DNA of 64,000 nt from Archivesica marissinica (Eukaryota; Mollusca; Bivalvia; Venerida; Vesicomyidae), in contig CM026393.1 in the NCBI GenBank assembly GCA_014843695.1, positions 7,474,440-7,538,439 of the forward strand, written 5' to 3'. Numbering within the stretch: the first letter of the stretch is position 1; each line of letters opens with the position of its first letter. Position numbers and translations under genes: made by a program. The notes beneath the pieces are model-generated. The model saw only the letters and a list, made by a program, of their open reading frames with translations, did not search any database and was not told the DNA's origin. Shown here in pieces: positions 44,817-57,900 of the stretch.

Positions 44817-47800
44817 ATGTGCTGTGTAATGCCTGCAGGGGACTGGAGTTACATAGATACACATGCTGTGTAATGCCTGCAAGGGACTTGGGTTACATAG
44901 ATACACATGCTGTGTAATGCTTGCAGGAGACTGGAGTTACATAGATACACATGCTGTGTAATGCCTGCAGGGGACTGGAGTTACATAGATACACATGCTG
45001 TGTAATGCCTGCAGGGGACTGGAGTTACATAGATACACATGCTGTGTAATGCCTGCAGGGGACTGGAGTTACATAGATACACATGCTGTGTAATGCCTGC
45101 AGGGGACTGGAGTTACATAGATACACATGCTGTGTAATGCCTGCAGGGGACTGGAGTTACATAGATACACATGCTGTGTAATGCCTGCAGGGGACTGGAG
45201 ATACATATATACACATGCTGTGTAATGCATGCAGGGGAATGGAGTTACATAGATACACATGCTGTGTAATGCCTGCAGGGGACTGGAGTTACATAGATAC
45301 ACATGCTGTGTAATGCCTGCAGGGGACTGGAGTTACATAGATACACATGCTGTGTAATGCCTGCAGGGGACTGGAGTTACATAGATACACATGCTGTGTA
45401 ATGCCTGCAGGGGACTGGAGATACATATATACACATGCTGTGTAATGCATGCAGGGGAATGGAGTTACATAGATACACATGCTGTGTAATGCCTGCAGGG
45501 GACTGGAGATACATATATACACATGCTGTGTAATGCATGCAGGGGACTGGAGTTACATAGATACACATGCTGTGTAATGTCTGCAGGGGACTGGAGTTAC
45601 ATAGATACACATGCTGTGTAATGCCTGCAGGGGACTGGAGTTACATATATACACATGCTGTGTAATGCATGCATTGGACTGGAGTTACATAGATACACAT
45701 GCTGTGTAATGTCTGCAGGGGACTGGAGTTACATCGATACACATGCTGTGTAATGCATGCATTGAACTGGAGTTACATAGATACACATACTGCGTAATGC
45801 CTGCAGGGGAATGGAGTTACATAGATACACATGCTGTGTAATGCATGCATTGGACTGGAGTTACATCGATACACATGCTGTGTAATGCCTGCAGGGGACT
45901 GGAGTTACATAGATACACATGCTGTGTAATGCCTGCAGGGGACTGGAGTTACATAGATACACATGCTGTGTAATGCAGGGGACTGGAGTTACATAGATAC
46001 ACATGCTGTGTAATGCCTGCAGGGGACTAGAGTTACATAGATACACATGCTGTGTAATGCCTGCAGGTGACTTGAGTTACATAGATACACATGCTGTGTA
46101 ATGCAGGGGACTGGAGTTACATAGATACACATGCTGTGTAATGCATGCAGGGGATTGGAGTTACATAGATACACATGCTGTGTAATGTCTGCAGGGCACT
46201 GGAGTTACATCGATACACATGCTGTGTAATGCATGCATGGGACTGGAGTTACATCGATACACATGCTGTGTAATGCAGGGGACTGGAGTTACATCAATAC
46301 ACATACTGTGTAATGTCTGCATTGGACTGGAGTTACATAGATACACATGCTGTGTAATGCAGGGGACTGGAGTTACATAGATACACATGCTGTGTAATGC
46401 AGGGGACTAGAGTTACATAGATACACATGCTGTGTAATGCAGGGGACTGGGGTTACATAGATACACATGCTGTGTAATGCATGCAGGGGACTGGAGTTAC
46501 ATAGATACACATGCTGTGTAATGCATGCATTGGACTGGAGTTACATAGATACACATGCTGTGTAATGCATGCAGGGGACATGAGTTACATAGATACACAT
46601 GCTGTGTAATGCAGGAGACTGGAGTTACATAGATACACATGCTGTGTAATGCATGCAGGGGACTGGAGTTACATAGATATACATGCTGTGTAATGCAGGG
46701 GACTGGAGTTACATAGAACATATGCTGTGTAATGCCTTTAGGGGACTGGAGTTACATAGATATACATGCTGTGTAATGCATGCATTGTACTGGAGTTATA
46801 TAGATACACATGCTGTGTAATGTCTGCAGGGCACTGGAGTTACATCGATACACATGCTGTGTAATGCATGCATTGGACTGGAGTTACATAGATACACATG
46901 CTGTGTAATGCCTTTAGGGGACTGGAGTTACATAGATACACATGCTGTGTAATGCATGCATTGGACTGGAGTTACATCGATACACATGCTGTGTAATGCC
47001 TGCAGGGGACTGGAGTTACATAGATACGCATGCTGTGTAATGCCTTTAGGGGACTGGAGTTACATAGATACACATGCTGTGTAATGCAGGGGACTGGAGT
47101 TACAAAGATACACATGCTGTGTAATGCCTGCAGGGGACTGGAGTTACATAGATACACATGCTGTGTAATGCCTGCAGGGGACTTGAGTTACATAGATACA
47201 CATGCTGTGTACTGCAGGGGACTGGAGTTACATAAATACACATGCTGTGTAATGCATGCAGGGGACTGGAGTTACATAGATACACATGCTGTGTAATGCA
47301 TGCAGGGGACTGGAGTTACATAGATACACATGCTGTGTAATGCATGCAGGGGACTGGAGTTACATAGATACACATGCTGTGTAATGCATGTAGGGGACTG
47401 GAGTTACATAGATACACATGCTGTGTAATGCCTGCAGGGGATTGGAGTTACATAGATACACATGCTGTGTAATGCATGCAGGGGACTGGAGTTACATAGA
47501 TACACATGCTGTGTAATGCAGGGGACTGGAGTTACATAGATACACATGCTGTGTAATGCATGCAGGGGACTGGAGTTACATAGATACACATGCTGTGTAA
47601 TGCATGCAGGGGACTGGAGTTACATAGATACACATGCTGTGTAATATCTGCAGGGGACTGGAGTTACATTGATACATATGCTGTGTAATGCATGCAGGGG
47701 ACTGGAGTTACATTGATACACATGCTGTGTGATGCAGGGGACTGAAGTTACATAGATACACATGCTGTGTAATGCATGCATTGGACTGGAGTTACATAGA

Positions 47801-50358
47801 TACATTTGCTGTGTAATGCATGCAGGGGACATGAGTTACATAGATACACCTGCTGTGTAATGCAGGGGACTGGAGTTACATAGATACACATGATGTGTAA
47901 TGCACGGAACTTGATTTACATGTTACTGCTGTGTAATGCAGGGGACTGGAGTTACATAGTACACATGCTGTGTAATGCCTGTAGGGGACTGGAGTTACAT
48001 AGATGCACATGCTGTGTAATGCATGCAGGGGACTGGAGTTACATAGATACACATGCTGTGTAATGCCTGCATTGGACTGGAGTTACATAGATACACATGC
48101 TGTGTAATGCATGCAGGGGACTGGAGTTACATAGATATACATGCTGTGTAATGCATGCAGGGGACTGGAGTTACATAGATACACATGCTGTGTAATGCCT
48201 GCAGTGGACTGGAGTTACATAGATACACATGCTGTGTAATGCATGCAGTGGACTGGAGTTACATAGATACACATGCTGTGTAATGCCTGCAGGGGACTGG
48301 AGTTACATAGATACACATGCTGTGTAATGCTGGGGACTGGAGTTACATAGATACACATGCTGTGTAATGCACGGAACTTGACTTACATAGATACACATGC
48401 TGTGTAATGCAGGGGAATGGAGTTACATAGATACACATGCTGTGTAATGCAGGGGACTAGAGTTACATAATTATACATGCTGTGTAATGCCTGCAGGGGA
48501 CTGGAGTTACATAGATACACATGCGGTGTAATGTCTGCAGGGGACTGGAGTTACATAGATACACATGCTGTTTAATGCCTGCAGGGGACTTGAGTTACAT
48601 AGATACACATGCTGTGTAATGCCTGCAGGGGACTGGAGTTACATAGATACACATGCTGTGTAATGCCTGCAGGGGACTGGAGTTACATAGATACACATGC
48701 TGTGTAATGTCTGCATTGGACTGGAGTTACATAGATCAAAGATACACATGCTGTGTAATGCATGTAGGGGACTAGAGTTACATAGATACACATGCTGTGT
48801 AATGCATTCAGGGGACTTGAGTTACATAGGTACACATGCTGTGTAATGCCTGCAGGGGACTGGAGTTACATAGATACACATGCTGTGTAATGCCTGCAGG
48901 GGACTTGGGTTACATAGATACACATGCTGTGTAATGCCTGCAGGGGACTGGAGTTACATAGATACACATGCTGTGTATTGTATGCAGGGGACTGGAGTTA
49001 CATAGATACACATGCTGTGTAATGCCTGCAGGGGATTGGAGTTACATAGATACACATGCTGTGTAATGCCTGCAGGGAACTGGAGTTACATAGATACACA
49101 TGCTGTGTATTGCATGCAGGGGACTGGAGTTACATAGATACACATGCTGTGTAATGCCTGCAGGGGATTGGAGTTACATAGATACACATGCTGTGTAATG
49201 CCTGCAGGGGATTGGAGTTACATAGATACACATGCTGTGTATTGCATGGGACTTGAGCTACATAGATCCAAGATACACATGCTGTGTAATGCCTGCAGGG
49301 GACTTGGGTTACATAGATACACATGCTGTGTAATGCAGGGGACTTGAGTTACATAGATACACATGCTGTGTAATGCAGGGGACTTGAGTTACATAGATAC
49401 ACATGCTGTGTAATGCATGCAGGGGACTGGAGTTACATAGATACACATGCTGTGTAATGCATGTAGGGGACTTGAGTTACATAGATACACATGCTGTGTA
49501 ATGCCTGCAGAGGACTGGAGTTACATAGATACACATGCTGTGTATTGCATGCAGGGGACTGGAGTTACATAGATACACATGCTGTGTAATGCCTGCAGGA
49601 GACTGGAGTTACATAGATACACATGCTGTGTAATGCCTGCAGGGGACTGGAGTTACATAGATACATATGCTGTGTAATGCCTGCAGGGGACTGGAGTTAC
49701 ATAGATACACATGCTGTGTAATGCAGGGGACTGGAGTTACATAGATACACATGCTGTGTAATGCCTGCAGAGGACTGGAGTTACATAGATACACATGATG
49801 TGTAATGCATGTAGGGGACTTGAGTTACATAGATACACATGCTGTGTAATGCCTGCAGAGGACTGGAGTTACATAGATACACATGCTGTGTATTGTATGC
49901 AGGGGACTGGAGTTACATAGATACACATGCTGTGTAATGCCTGCAGGAGACTGGAGTTACATAGATACACATGCTGTGTAATGCCTGCAGGGGACTGGAG
50001 TTACATAGATACATATGCTGTGTAATGCCTGCAGGGGACTGGAGTTACATAGATACACATGCTGTGTAATGCAGGGGACTGAAGTTACATAGATACACAT
50101 GCTGTGTAATGCAGGGGACTGGAGTTACATAGATACACATGCTGTGTAATGCAGGGGACTGGAGTTACATAGATACATATGCTGTGTAATGCCTGCAGGG
50201 GACTGGAGTTACATAGATACACATGCTGTGTAATGCATTGGACTGGAGTTACATAGATACACATGCTGTTTAATGCATTGGACTGGAGTTACATAGATAC
50301 ACATGCTGTGTAATGCATTGGACTGGAGTTACATAGATACACATGCTGTTTAATGCAT
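44817..50358. repeat. 44/40-bp minisatellite, ~128 copies, in a CREBRF intron
   Basis: The unit is ACATAGATACACATGCTGTG plus TAATGCCTGCAGGGGACTGG and AGTT. Forms lacking CTGC/ATGC are 40 bp. Frequent variants are ATGCATTGGACTGG, ATCGATAC and ACTTGAG. It takes up three quarters of intron 50999-43550. Many small ORFs are repeat-derived. Confidence 0.97.
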
Positions 50359-50488
50359 GGGAGTTGATGCTGCTTACGCATACTCGCCAAGTCAACATAG
50401 TATGTACCTCTATGAGATATTACCAGAGCTCGGGTATTAACAAAGCTATGAGTGATTTAATCAAGTTGTTGTTAAAACAATAAAAGTC

Positions 50489-50771
50489 AGACGGATCTGT
50501 AGTCCAGTACACGCTGGACTGGTATAATCCAGGGATCGCAGGTTTGATCCCCCATCTGACCCTAATAAAATCAACAGTCTTTCAGATGGGACTTTAAACC
50601 GAGGTCTTATGTCGGTGCTGTACACCATGCACGTAAAAGAACCAGTGAATACTCTGGAATGGGTTTCTGTTTGTATCATTGCACTATCCTCCAAACATCT
50701 AAAATGACTAATCTCTTCAGGAGGTGTCGCTCATATGGGCAACCGGTAGCGACGATAAATAAACGTAAAAC
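50489..50771 (+). mobile_element. SINE-A copy in a CREBRF intron
   Basis: Starts CAGACGGATCTGTAGTCCAG, has B box AGGTTTGATCCCCC, body TTAAACCGAGGTCTTATGTC and tail CCGGTAGCGACGATAAATAA. Opposite in orientation to the gene, about 230 bp downstream of the 51000 donor. Confidence 0.88.
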
Positions 50772-50999
50772 ATACATACATACAGTCAAATACGAAGCTA
50801 GTTCAACCGTGATACATATAATTGTGTGAATTGTGTAGTTCTATTGTAGCATCACAGCGAAGGGGAAGGAATTCATGCTATCATTGCTGGATTGTATATA
50901 AATACAAGGCTCCTCATTTCGCTTTCCGAAAACAAAAACTTTATAAAAACACATTTGCTAGATTCAGAATGAATATGCTTAGACTGGTGATATTTTTAC

Positions 51000-51408
51000 C
51001 TTGAAGCAAGTTTGTTTTTCTCCTTCCTTGTTTTACTCCTGGCTTGGGAAGGAAGCTCACTGACAGGAACAAAGTCATTGATCTGCTTGTTTATTTTACG
51101 TAACTGTAGTCCAATCTGGCACAACTTTTTTGGGCTCGGCACAATGTCATTTCCATCACCCTTCCGTGCCTTGCCCCCATGCTTTACTGAAACCCCGATA
51201 CCAGTAATATTTGCAGTATGTGTGGGTCCGAACACAGGATCTTCAAAGTCATTCAACACATGTGGGTCTTCCTCAAGTTCAAACTTGACTCTTGTCCCCT
51301 TAGGCCCCTTAGATTGCACATTGTATTGCCAGAAATGCTGTTTTTCTTTGGTGCCAATGAGACTCTCCGACGGGTTCAGGGCTCCAATGTCATGGCCGCC
51401 CTCCATAT
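51000..51408 (-). CDS. CREBRF: CREBRF/REPTOR orthologue, exon with conserved core and basic region
   Basis: Acceptor TTGTTGTTGCAG before 51408; donor AAG|GTAAAA at 50999. It carries residues 396-530 with split codons at both ends (phase 1 in, phase 2 out). Features are [14 protein letters not shown] (419-432), matching the aromatic motif upstream of the bZIP in CREBRF/REPTOR; a [13 protein letters not shown] stretch; [15 protein letters not shown]; and the basic run RKEKNKLAS, whose Asn526 starts the bZIP N-x7-R signature. In the family these segments mediate DNA binding and partnership with other bZIP proteins (REPTOR-BP/CREBL2 in flies, CREB3 in mammals). This is the most conserved exon and fixes the gene identity. 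Confidence 0.95.
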
Positions 51409-51422
51409 CTGCAACAACAATC

Positions 51423-51832
51423 ACTTACAACTTTATCATCTAAATCTCTATGTCATAGCCTCCCGCACTTACAACTTTATCATCTAAATCTCTATGTCAT
51501 AGCCTCCCGCACTTACAACTTTATCATCTAAATCTCTATGTCATAGCCTCCCGCACTTACAACTTTATCATCTAAATCTCTATGTCATAGCCTCCCGCAC
51601 TTACAACTTTATCATCTAAATCTCTATGTCATGGCCTCCCTCACTTACAACTTTATCATCTAAATCTCTATGTCATGGCCTCCCTCACTTACAACTTTAT
51701 CATCTAAATCTCTATGTCATAGCCTCCCGCACTTACAACTTTATCATCTAAATCTCTATGTCATAGCCTCCCGCACTTACAACTTTATCATCTAAATCTC
51801 TATGTCATGGCCTCCCGCACTTACAACTTTAT
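51423..51832. repeat. 44-bp minisatellite abutting a splice acceptor, ~9 copies
   Basis: The unit is ACTTACAACTTTATCATCTA plus AATCTCTATGTCAT and (A/G)GCCTCCCGC. It starts only about 12 bp upstream (gene sense) of the acceptor at 51409. In gene sense every unit reads GTTGTAAGTG, which contains the donor hexamer GTAAGT. Confidence 0.96.
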
Positions 51833-51849
51833 CATTTATAATGGATCTT

Positions 51850-52072
51850 ACATGAGTGTTCATTTCATACCATATTTTATGACATGATTTCATACCATAT
51901 TTTATGACATGATTTCATACCATATTTTATGACACAATTTCATACCATATTTTATGACATGATGTCATACCATATTTATGACATGAATTCATACCATATT
52001 TTATGACATGATTTCATACCATATTTTATGACATGATTTCATACCATATTTTATGACATGATTACATAGAAA
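51850..52072. repeat. 24-25 bp tandem repeat, ~9 copies
   Basis: ATTTCATACCATATTTTATG plus ACATG is repeated with small changes. Confidence 0.93.
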
Positions 52073-52077
52073 CTGGT

Positions 52078-53462
52078 GAAACTCAGTTGCCTGGAGAACT
52101 TGGCTGCCTGGAGAACTAGGCTGCCTGGAGGAACTAGGCTGCCTGGAGGAACTAGGTTGCCTGGAGAACTTGGCTGCCTGGAGGAACTAGGTTGCCTGGA
52201 GAACTAGGCTGCATGGAGGAACTAGGTTGCCTGGAGAACTAGGCTGCCTGGAGGAACTAGGTTGCCTGGAGGAACTAGGTTGCCTGGGAGAACTAGGCTG
52301 CCTGGAGGAACTAGGTTGCCTGGAGAAACTAGGTTGTCTGAAGGACTTGGCTGCCTGGAGGAACTAGGTTGCCTGGAGGAACTAGGTTGCCAGGGAGAAC
52401 TAGGCTGCCTGGAGGAACTAGGTTGCCTGGAGAAACTAGGTTGCCTGGAGAAACTAGGTTGCCTGGAGAACTTGGCTGCCTGGAGAAACTAGGTTGCCTG
52501 GAGGAACTAGGTTGCCTGGAGGAACTAGGTTGACTAGAGGACATGGCTGCCTGGAGAAACTAGGTTGACTAGAGGACATGGCTGCCTGGAGGAACTAGGT
52601 TGCCTGGAGGAACTAGGTTGCCTGGAGAAACTAGGTTGCCTGGAGGAACTAGGTTGCCTGGAGGAACTAGGTTGCCTGGGAGAACTAGGCTGCCTGGAGG
52701 AACTAGGTTGCCTGGAGAACTTGGCTGCCTGGAGAAACTAGGTTACCTGGAGGAACTAGGTTGCCTGGAGGAACTAGGTTGCCTGGGAGAACTAGGCTGC
52801 CTGGAGGACATGGCTGCCTGGAGAAACTAGGTTGCCTGGAGGAACTAGGTTGCCTGGAGAACTTGGCTGCCTGGAGAAACTAGGTTACCTGGAGAACTTG
52901 GCTGCCTGGAGGAACTAGGTTGCCTGGGAGAACTAGGCTGCCTGGAGGAACTAGGTTGCCTGGAGAAACTAGGTTGCCTGGAGAAACTAGGTTGCCTGGA
53001 GAACTTGGCTGCCTGGAGAAACTAGGTTGCCTGGAGGAACTAGGTTGACTAGAGGACATGGCTGCCTGGAGGAACTAGGTTGCCTGGGAGAACTAGGCTG
53101 CCTGGAGGAACTAGGTTGCCTGGGAGAACTAGGCTGCCTGGAGGAACTAGGTTGCCTGGAGGAACTAGGTTGCCTGGAGGAACTAGGTTGCCTGGGAGAA
53201 CTAGGCTGCCTGGAGGAACTAGGTTGCCTGGAGAAACTAGGTTGCCTGGAGAAACTAGGTTGCCTGGAGAACTTGGCTGCCTGGAGAAACTAGGTTGCCT
53301 GGAGGAACTAGGTTGACTAGAGGACATGGCTGCCTGGAGAAACTAGGTTGACTAGAGGACATGGCTGCCTGGAGGAACTAGGTTGCCTGGAGAACTAGGC
53401 TGCCTGGAGAAACTAGGTTGCCTGAAGGACTTGGTTGCCTGGAGAAACTCAGTTGCCTGGAG
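52078..53462. repeat. 17-18 bp minisatellite, ~78 copies
   Basis: The unit is GGTTGCCTGGAGGAACTA with variants GAGAACTTGGCTGCCT and GACTAGAGGACATGGCT. Variant blocks recur (for example around 52340-52560 and 53220-53350), so larger segments have been copied. A hAT-like MITE interrupts its right end; GCCTGGAGAAGCTC at 53962 is the last piece. Confidence 0.95.
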
Positions 53463-53961
53463 CACAGGGATTCGGCACGTTTGGGGGTACTAGTATATAT
53501 ATTTAAGTACAGGGATTCTACTCTGTGGGATGTCAGATTTCGCATCGATCAGTAAAATGGCCCTATCTGAAACAATTTTGTACAAATCTGTCCAAATATA
53601 AAGCCTATCTCGAGTCTTTATATTGTTCTTCAAATAAAACACAACTTTAAGTTGCGTGCATGTATACTTTGCAAACAATTGCCACAAACATTGGCCATAG
53701 CAGGTCACATTTCCATACTAGGACACGGGTTCTGTCAGCAACAAAAAAAATCTTCGACGGGAGAGTTTTAACAGTGAATAACATTATCAATAAAATGTGT
53801 TTCCACTAACGTGTAGGTTTATTCGGCAAAAATGTACGTCAAAAAGAGATTTCGGAGAATTTTTCAATTTGTTTTGAAAATTTCTAAAGCGGCGCAATTC
53901 GCGTAGAATCCCTGTACTTAAATATATATACTAGTACCCCCAAACGTGCCGAATCCCTGTG
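53463..53961. mobile_element. hAT-like foldback MITE with perfect 59-bp arms, 499 bp
   Basis: Arms 53463-53521 and 53903-53961 are exact inverted copies, beginning CACAGGGATTCGGCACG. Each arm repeats ACAGGGATTC again internally. GCCTGGAG occurs on both sides (53455-53462, 53962-53969), an 8-bp duplication as in hAT elements, though the host array contains this string. No ORF resembles a transposase. Identical arms suggest recent activity or gene conversion. Confidence 0.88.
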
Positions 53962-54078
53962 GCCTGGAGAAGCTCAATTACCTGGATAAATGTGGTTGCC
54001 ATGAAAACTCTGGCTAGAACAGGCAGTTTCCTTCTCCGGTGAGGGAGATGCATGCATACCGGTATATAACATTCTTAC

Positions 54079-54165
54079 CAGAATCAGAGTCATCGTCGTA
54101 ATCCTTGTCACTGTCAGAATCATCATCTTCATTGGAGGTCAAGGTCATAACAGAACTGGTTGAAT
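54079..54165 (-). CDS. CREBRF: CREBRF/REPTOR orthologue, short acidic exon
   Basis: Acceptor CTATTTTTAG before 54165, donor CTG|GTAAGA at 54078. The 87 bp are in phase with both neighbours (1 in, 1 out). It encodes SVMTLTSNEDDDSDSDKDYD then DDSDS, an acidic Asp/Ser run like the acidic stretch before the conserved core in CREBRF. It was found only by extending phases between the flanking exons, as it is too short to stand out. It could be a binding surface or casein-kinase target; that is inference. Confidence 0.88.
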
Positions 54166-54305
54166 CTAAAAATAGCCAGATGAAATATTATTACACTAAC
54201 CCATTCCCTCCTACAAGTCTCTCTGGTTACGTTGTTGTACATGGCGGGGATATTTTGTATTGGTGTCATTGATGAAAAGTTATGCATTAATATAATTATG
54301 GAGAC

Positions 54306-54545
54306 TAAAATATCATTGATACGTTGGAATATCGATTATTATATGCATTGATACATGTACATTGGAATATCGATTATTATATGCGTCACATGTACATTGG
54401 AATATCGATTATTATATGCATTGATACATGTACGTTGGAATATCGATTATTATATGCATTGATACATGTACGTTGGAATATCGATTATTATATGCATTGA
54501 TACATGTACATTGGAATATCGATTATTATATGCGTCACATGTATT
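54306..54545. repeat. ~38-40 bp tandem repeat, ~6 copies
   Basis: TTGGAATATCGATTATTATA plus TGCATTGATACATGTAC is repeated; some units have the shorter TGCGTCACATGTAC. Confidence 0.93.
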
Positions 54546-54636
54546 TCTCGCAGCCAGTTTGGGAATAAAGCCCACACCCCATACAGAAAATCTCATGTGT
54601 TAGAGAAGCTAGCTACAGAGCAAGGTTTAATGTTTT

Positions 54637-54734
54637 TACCAAATTGATGTATATAATCAGCCAATAGTACAGTCACACCACCTGTACGAAGGGAGAGAAC
54701 TCAATACAGGATTGTTACTGTACCAAATTGATGT
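54637..54734 (+). other. Inverted copy of a CREBRF exon end between 14-bp direct repeats
   Basis: Positions 54662-54707 equal the last 46 bp of the exon at 61090-59995 at 44 of 46 bases but on the opposite strand; the shared core is CACCACCTGTACGAAGGGAG. TACCAAATTGATGT occurs at 54637-54650 and 54721-54734 on either side. The copy stops at the exon border within a base or two. It is not an exon in this orientation. Confidence 0.85.
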
Positions 54735-54765
54735 CTAATACAAAAACAGCCAGGCATGGAGGTAG

Positions 54766-54883
54766 TAAAACTTTTCTCCAATCTCAAACACAGTCTCAAA
54801 CTTCTGATTGGTTCAGCTGGGTGTAAATCTCAGATTCAACCAATCAAATCGCTTGAGCTTGAGATCCGAGAAAAACTTTTATA
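54766..54883. mobile_element. Small foldback MITE candidate
   Basis: TAAAACTTTTCTCCAATCTC at the left and GAGATCCGAGAAAAACTTTTA at the right are imperfect inverted ends; an inner pair TGATTGGTT/AACCAATCA adds to the palindrome. Confidence 0.55.
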
Positions 54884-54959
54884 AATGAAAACACTAACTG
54901 GGCATAAGCTGGACCTTTAAACAGTGAGAAGTTAATCTACATAACAGAGAGGTTTAACT

Positions 54960-57900
54960 TAAGGTATACAAGGGAGAAGTTTAAGGCACATGTATATAAG
55001 GGAGAAGGTTAGGGTATACAAAGGAGAAGCATATGGTATATGAGGGAAACACTTAAGGTATACAAGGGAGAAGGTAAAGGTACACAAGAGAGAAGGTTAA
55101 GGTATACAAGAGAGAAGCGCTAGGTATACAAGGGAGAAGTGCTAGGTATACATGGGAGAAGGTAAAGGTACATAAGAGAGAAGGTTAAGGTATACAAGGG
55201 AGAAGTGCTAGGTATACATGGGAGAAGGTAAAGGTACATAAGAGAGAAGGTTAAGGTATACAAGGGAGAAGTGCTAGGTATACATGGGAGAAGGTAAAGG
55301 TACACAAAAGAGAAGGTTAAGGTATACAAGGGAGAAGCGCTAGGTATACATGGGAGAAGATAAAGGTACATAAGAGAGAAGGTTAAGGTATACAAGGGAG
55401 AAGCGCTAGGTATACATGGGAGAAGGTAAAGGTACACAAAAGAGAAGGTTAAGGTATACAAGGGAGAAGTGCTAGGTATACATGGGAGAAGGTAAAGGTA
55501 CACAAAAGAGAAGGTTACGGTATACAAGGGAGAAGCACTAGGTATACATGGGAGAAGGTAAAGGTACATAAGAGAGAAGGTTAAGGTATACAAGGGAGAA
55601 GCACTAGGTATACATGGGAGAAGGTAAAGGTACATAAGAGAGAAGGTTAAGGTATACAAGGGAGAAGTGCTAGGTATACATGGGAGAAGGTAAAGGTACA
55701 TAAGAGAGAAGGTTAAGGTATACAAGGGAGAAGCGCTAGGTATACATGGGAGAAGGTAAAGGTACACAAAAGAGAAGGTTAAGGTATACAAGGGAGAAGT
55801 GCTAGGTATACAAGGGAGAAGTGCTAGGTATACAAGGGAGAAGGTAAAGGTACATAAGAGAGAAGGTTAAGGTATACAAGGGAGAAGCACTAGGTATACA
55901 AGGGAGAAGTGCTAGGTATACATGGGAGAAGTGCTAGGTATACAAGGGAGAAGTGCTAGGTATACAAGGGAGAAGCGCTAGGTATACATGGGAGAAAGTA
56001 AAGGTACATAAGAGAGAAAGTTAAGGTATACAAGGGAGAAGTGCTAGGTATACATGGGAGAAGGTAAAGGTACACAAAAGAGAAGGTTAAGGTATACAAG
56101 GGAGAAGCGCTAGGTATACATGGGAGAAGGTAAAGGTACACAAAAGAGAAGGTTAAGGTACATAAGAGAGAAGGTTAAGGTATACAAGGGAGAAGTGCTA
56201 GGTATACATGGGAGAAGGTAAAGGTACACAAGAGAGAAGGTTAAGGTATACAAGGGAGAAGGTTAAGGTATACAAGGGAGAAGGTTAAGGTATACAAGGG
56301 AGAAGTGATAGGTATACAAGGGAGAAGTACTAGGTATACAAGGGAGAAGTGCTAGGTATACATGGGAGAAGTGCTAGGTATACAAGGGAGAAGTGCTAGG
56401 TATACATGGGAGAAGTGCTAGGTATACATGGGAGAAGTGCTATGTATACAAGGGAGAAGTGCTAGGTATACATGGGAGAAGTGCTAGGTATACAAGGGAG
56501 AAGTGCTAGGTATACATGGGAGAAGTGCTAGGTATACATGGGAGAAGGTTAAGGTACATAAGAGAGAAGGTAAAGGTACATAAGAGAGAAGGTTAAGGTA
56601 TACAAGGGAGAAGCGCTAGGTATACAAGGGAGAAGTGCTAGGTATACATGGGAGAAGGTAAAGGTACATAAGAGAGAAGGTTAAGGTATACAAGGGAGAA
56701 GTGCTAGGTATACAAGGGAGAAGTGCTAAGTATACAAGGGAGAAGTGCTAGGTATACAAGGGAGAAGTGAAAGGTACATAAGAGAGAAGGTTAAGGTATA
56801 CAAGGGAGAAGTGCTAGGTATACAAGGGAGAAGTGCTAGGTATACAAGGGAGAAGTGCTAGGTATACAAGGGAGAAGGTAAAGGTACATAAGAGAGAAGG
56901 TTAAGGTATACAAGGAAGAAGCGCTAGGTATACAAGGGAGAAGTGCTAGGTATACATGGGAGAAGGTTAAGGTATACAAGGGAGAAGCGCTAGGCATACA
57001 AGGAAGAAGCGCTAGGTATACAAGGGAGAAGTGCTAGGTATACATGGGAGAAGGTTAAGGTATACAAGGGAGAAAGTTAAGGTATACAAGGGAGAAGTGC
57101 TAGGTATACATGGGAGAAGGTTAAGGTATACAAGGGAGAAGGTTAAGGTATACAAGGGAGAAGCGCTAGGTATACATGGGAGAAGGTAAAGGTACACAAG
57201 AGAGAAGGTTAAGGTATACAAGGGAGAAGTGCTAGGTATACATGGGAGAAGTGCTAGGTATACATGGGAGAAGGTAAAGGTACACAAAAGAGAAGGTTAA
57301 GGTATACAAGGGAGAAGTGCTAGGTATACAAGGGAGAAGTGCTAGGTATACAAGGGAGAAGGTAAAGGTACATAAGAGAGAAGGTTAAGGTATACAAGGG
57401 AGAAGCACTAGGTATACATGGGAGAAGGTAAAGGTACATAAGAGAGAAGGTTAAGGTATACAAGGGAGAAGCACTAGGTATACAATGGAGAAGTGCTAGG
57501 TATACATGGGAGAAGTGCTAGGTATACAAGGGAGAAGTGCTAGGTATACAAGGGAGAAGCGCTAGGTATACATGGGAGAAAGTAAAGGTACATAAGAGAG
57601 AAGGTTAAGGTATACAAGGGAGAAGCGCTAGGTATACATGGGAGAAGGTAAAGGTACACAAAAGAGAAGGTTAAGGTATACAAGGGAGAAGCGCTAGGTA
57701 TACATGGGAGAAGGTAAAGGTACACAAAAGAGAAGGTTAAGGTACATAAGAGAGAAGGTTAAGGTATACAAGGGAGAAGTGCTAGGTATACATGGGAGAA
57801 GGTAAAGGTACACAAGAGAGAAGGTTAAGGTATACAAGGGAGAAGGTTAAGGTATACAAGGGAGAAGGTTAAGGTATACAAGGGAGAAGTGATAGGTATA

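Noticed and set aside
51012..51443. 143-codon plus-strand ORF
   Set aside because: Antisense shadow of the conserved CREBRF exon at 51408-51000.
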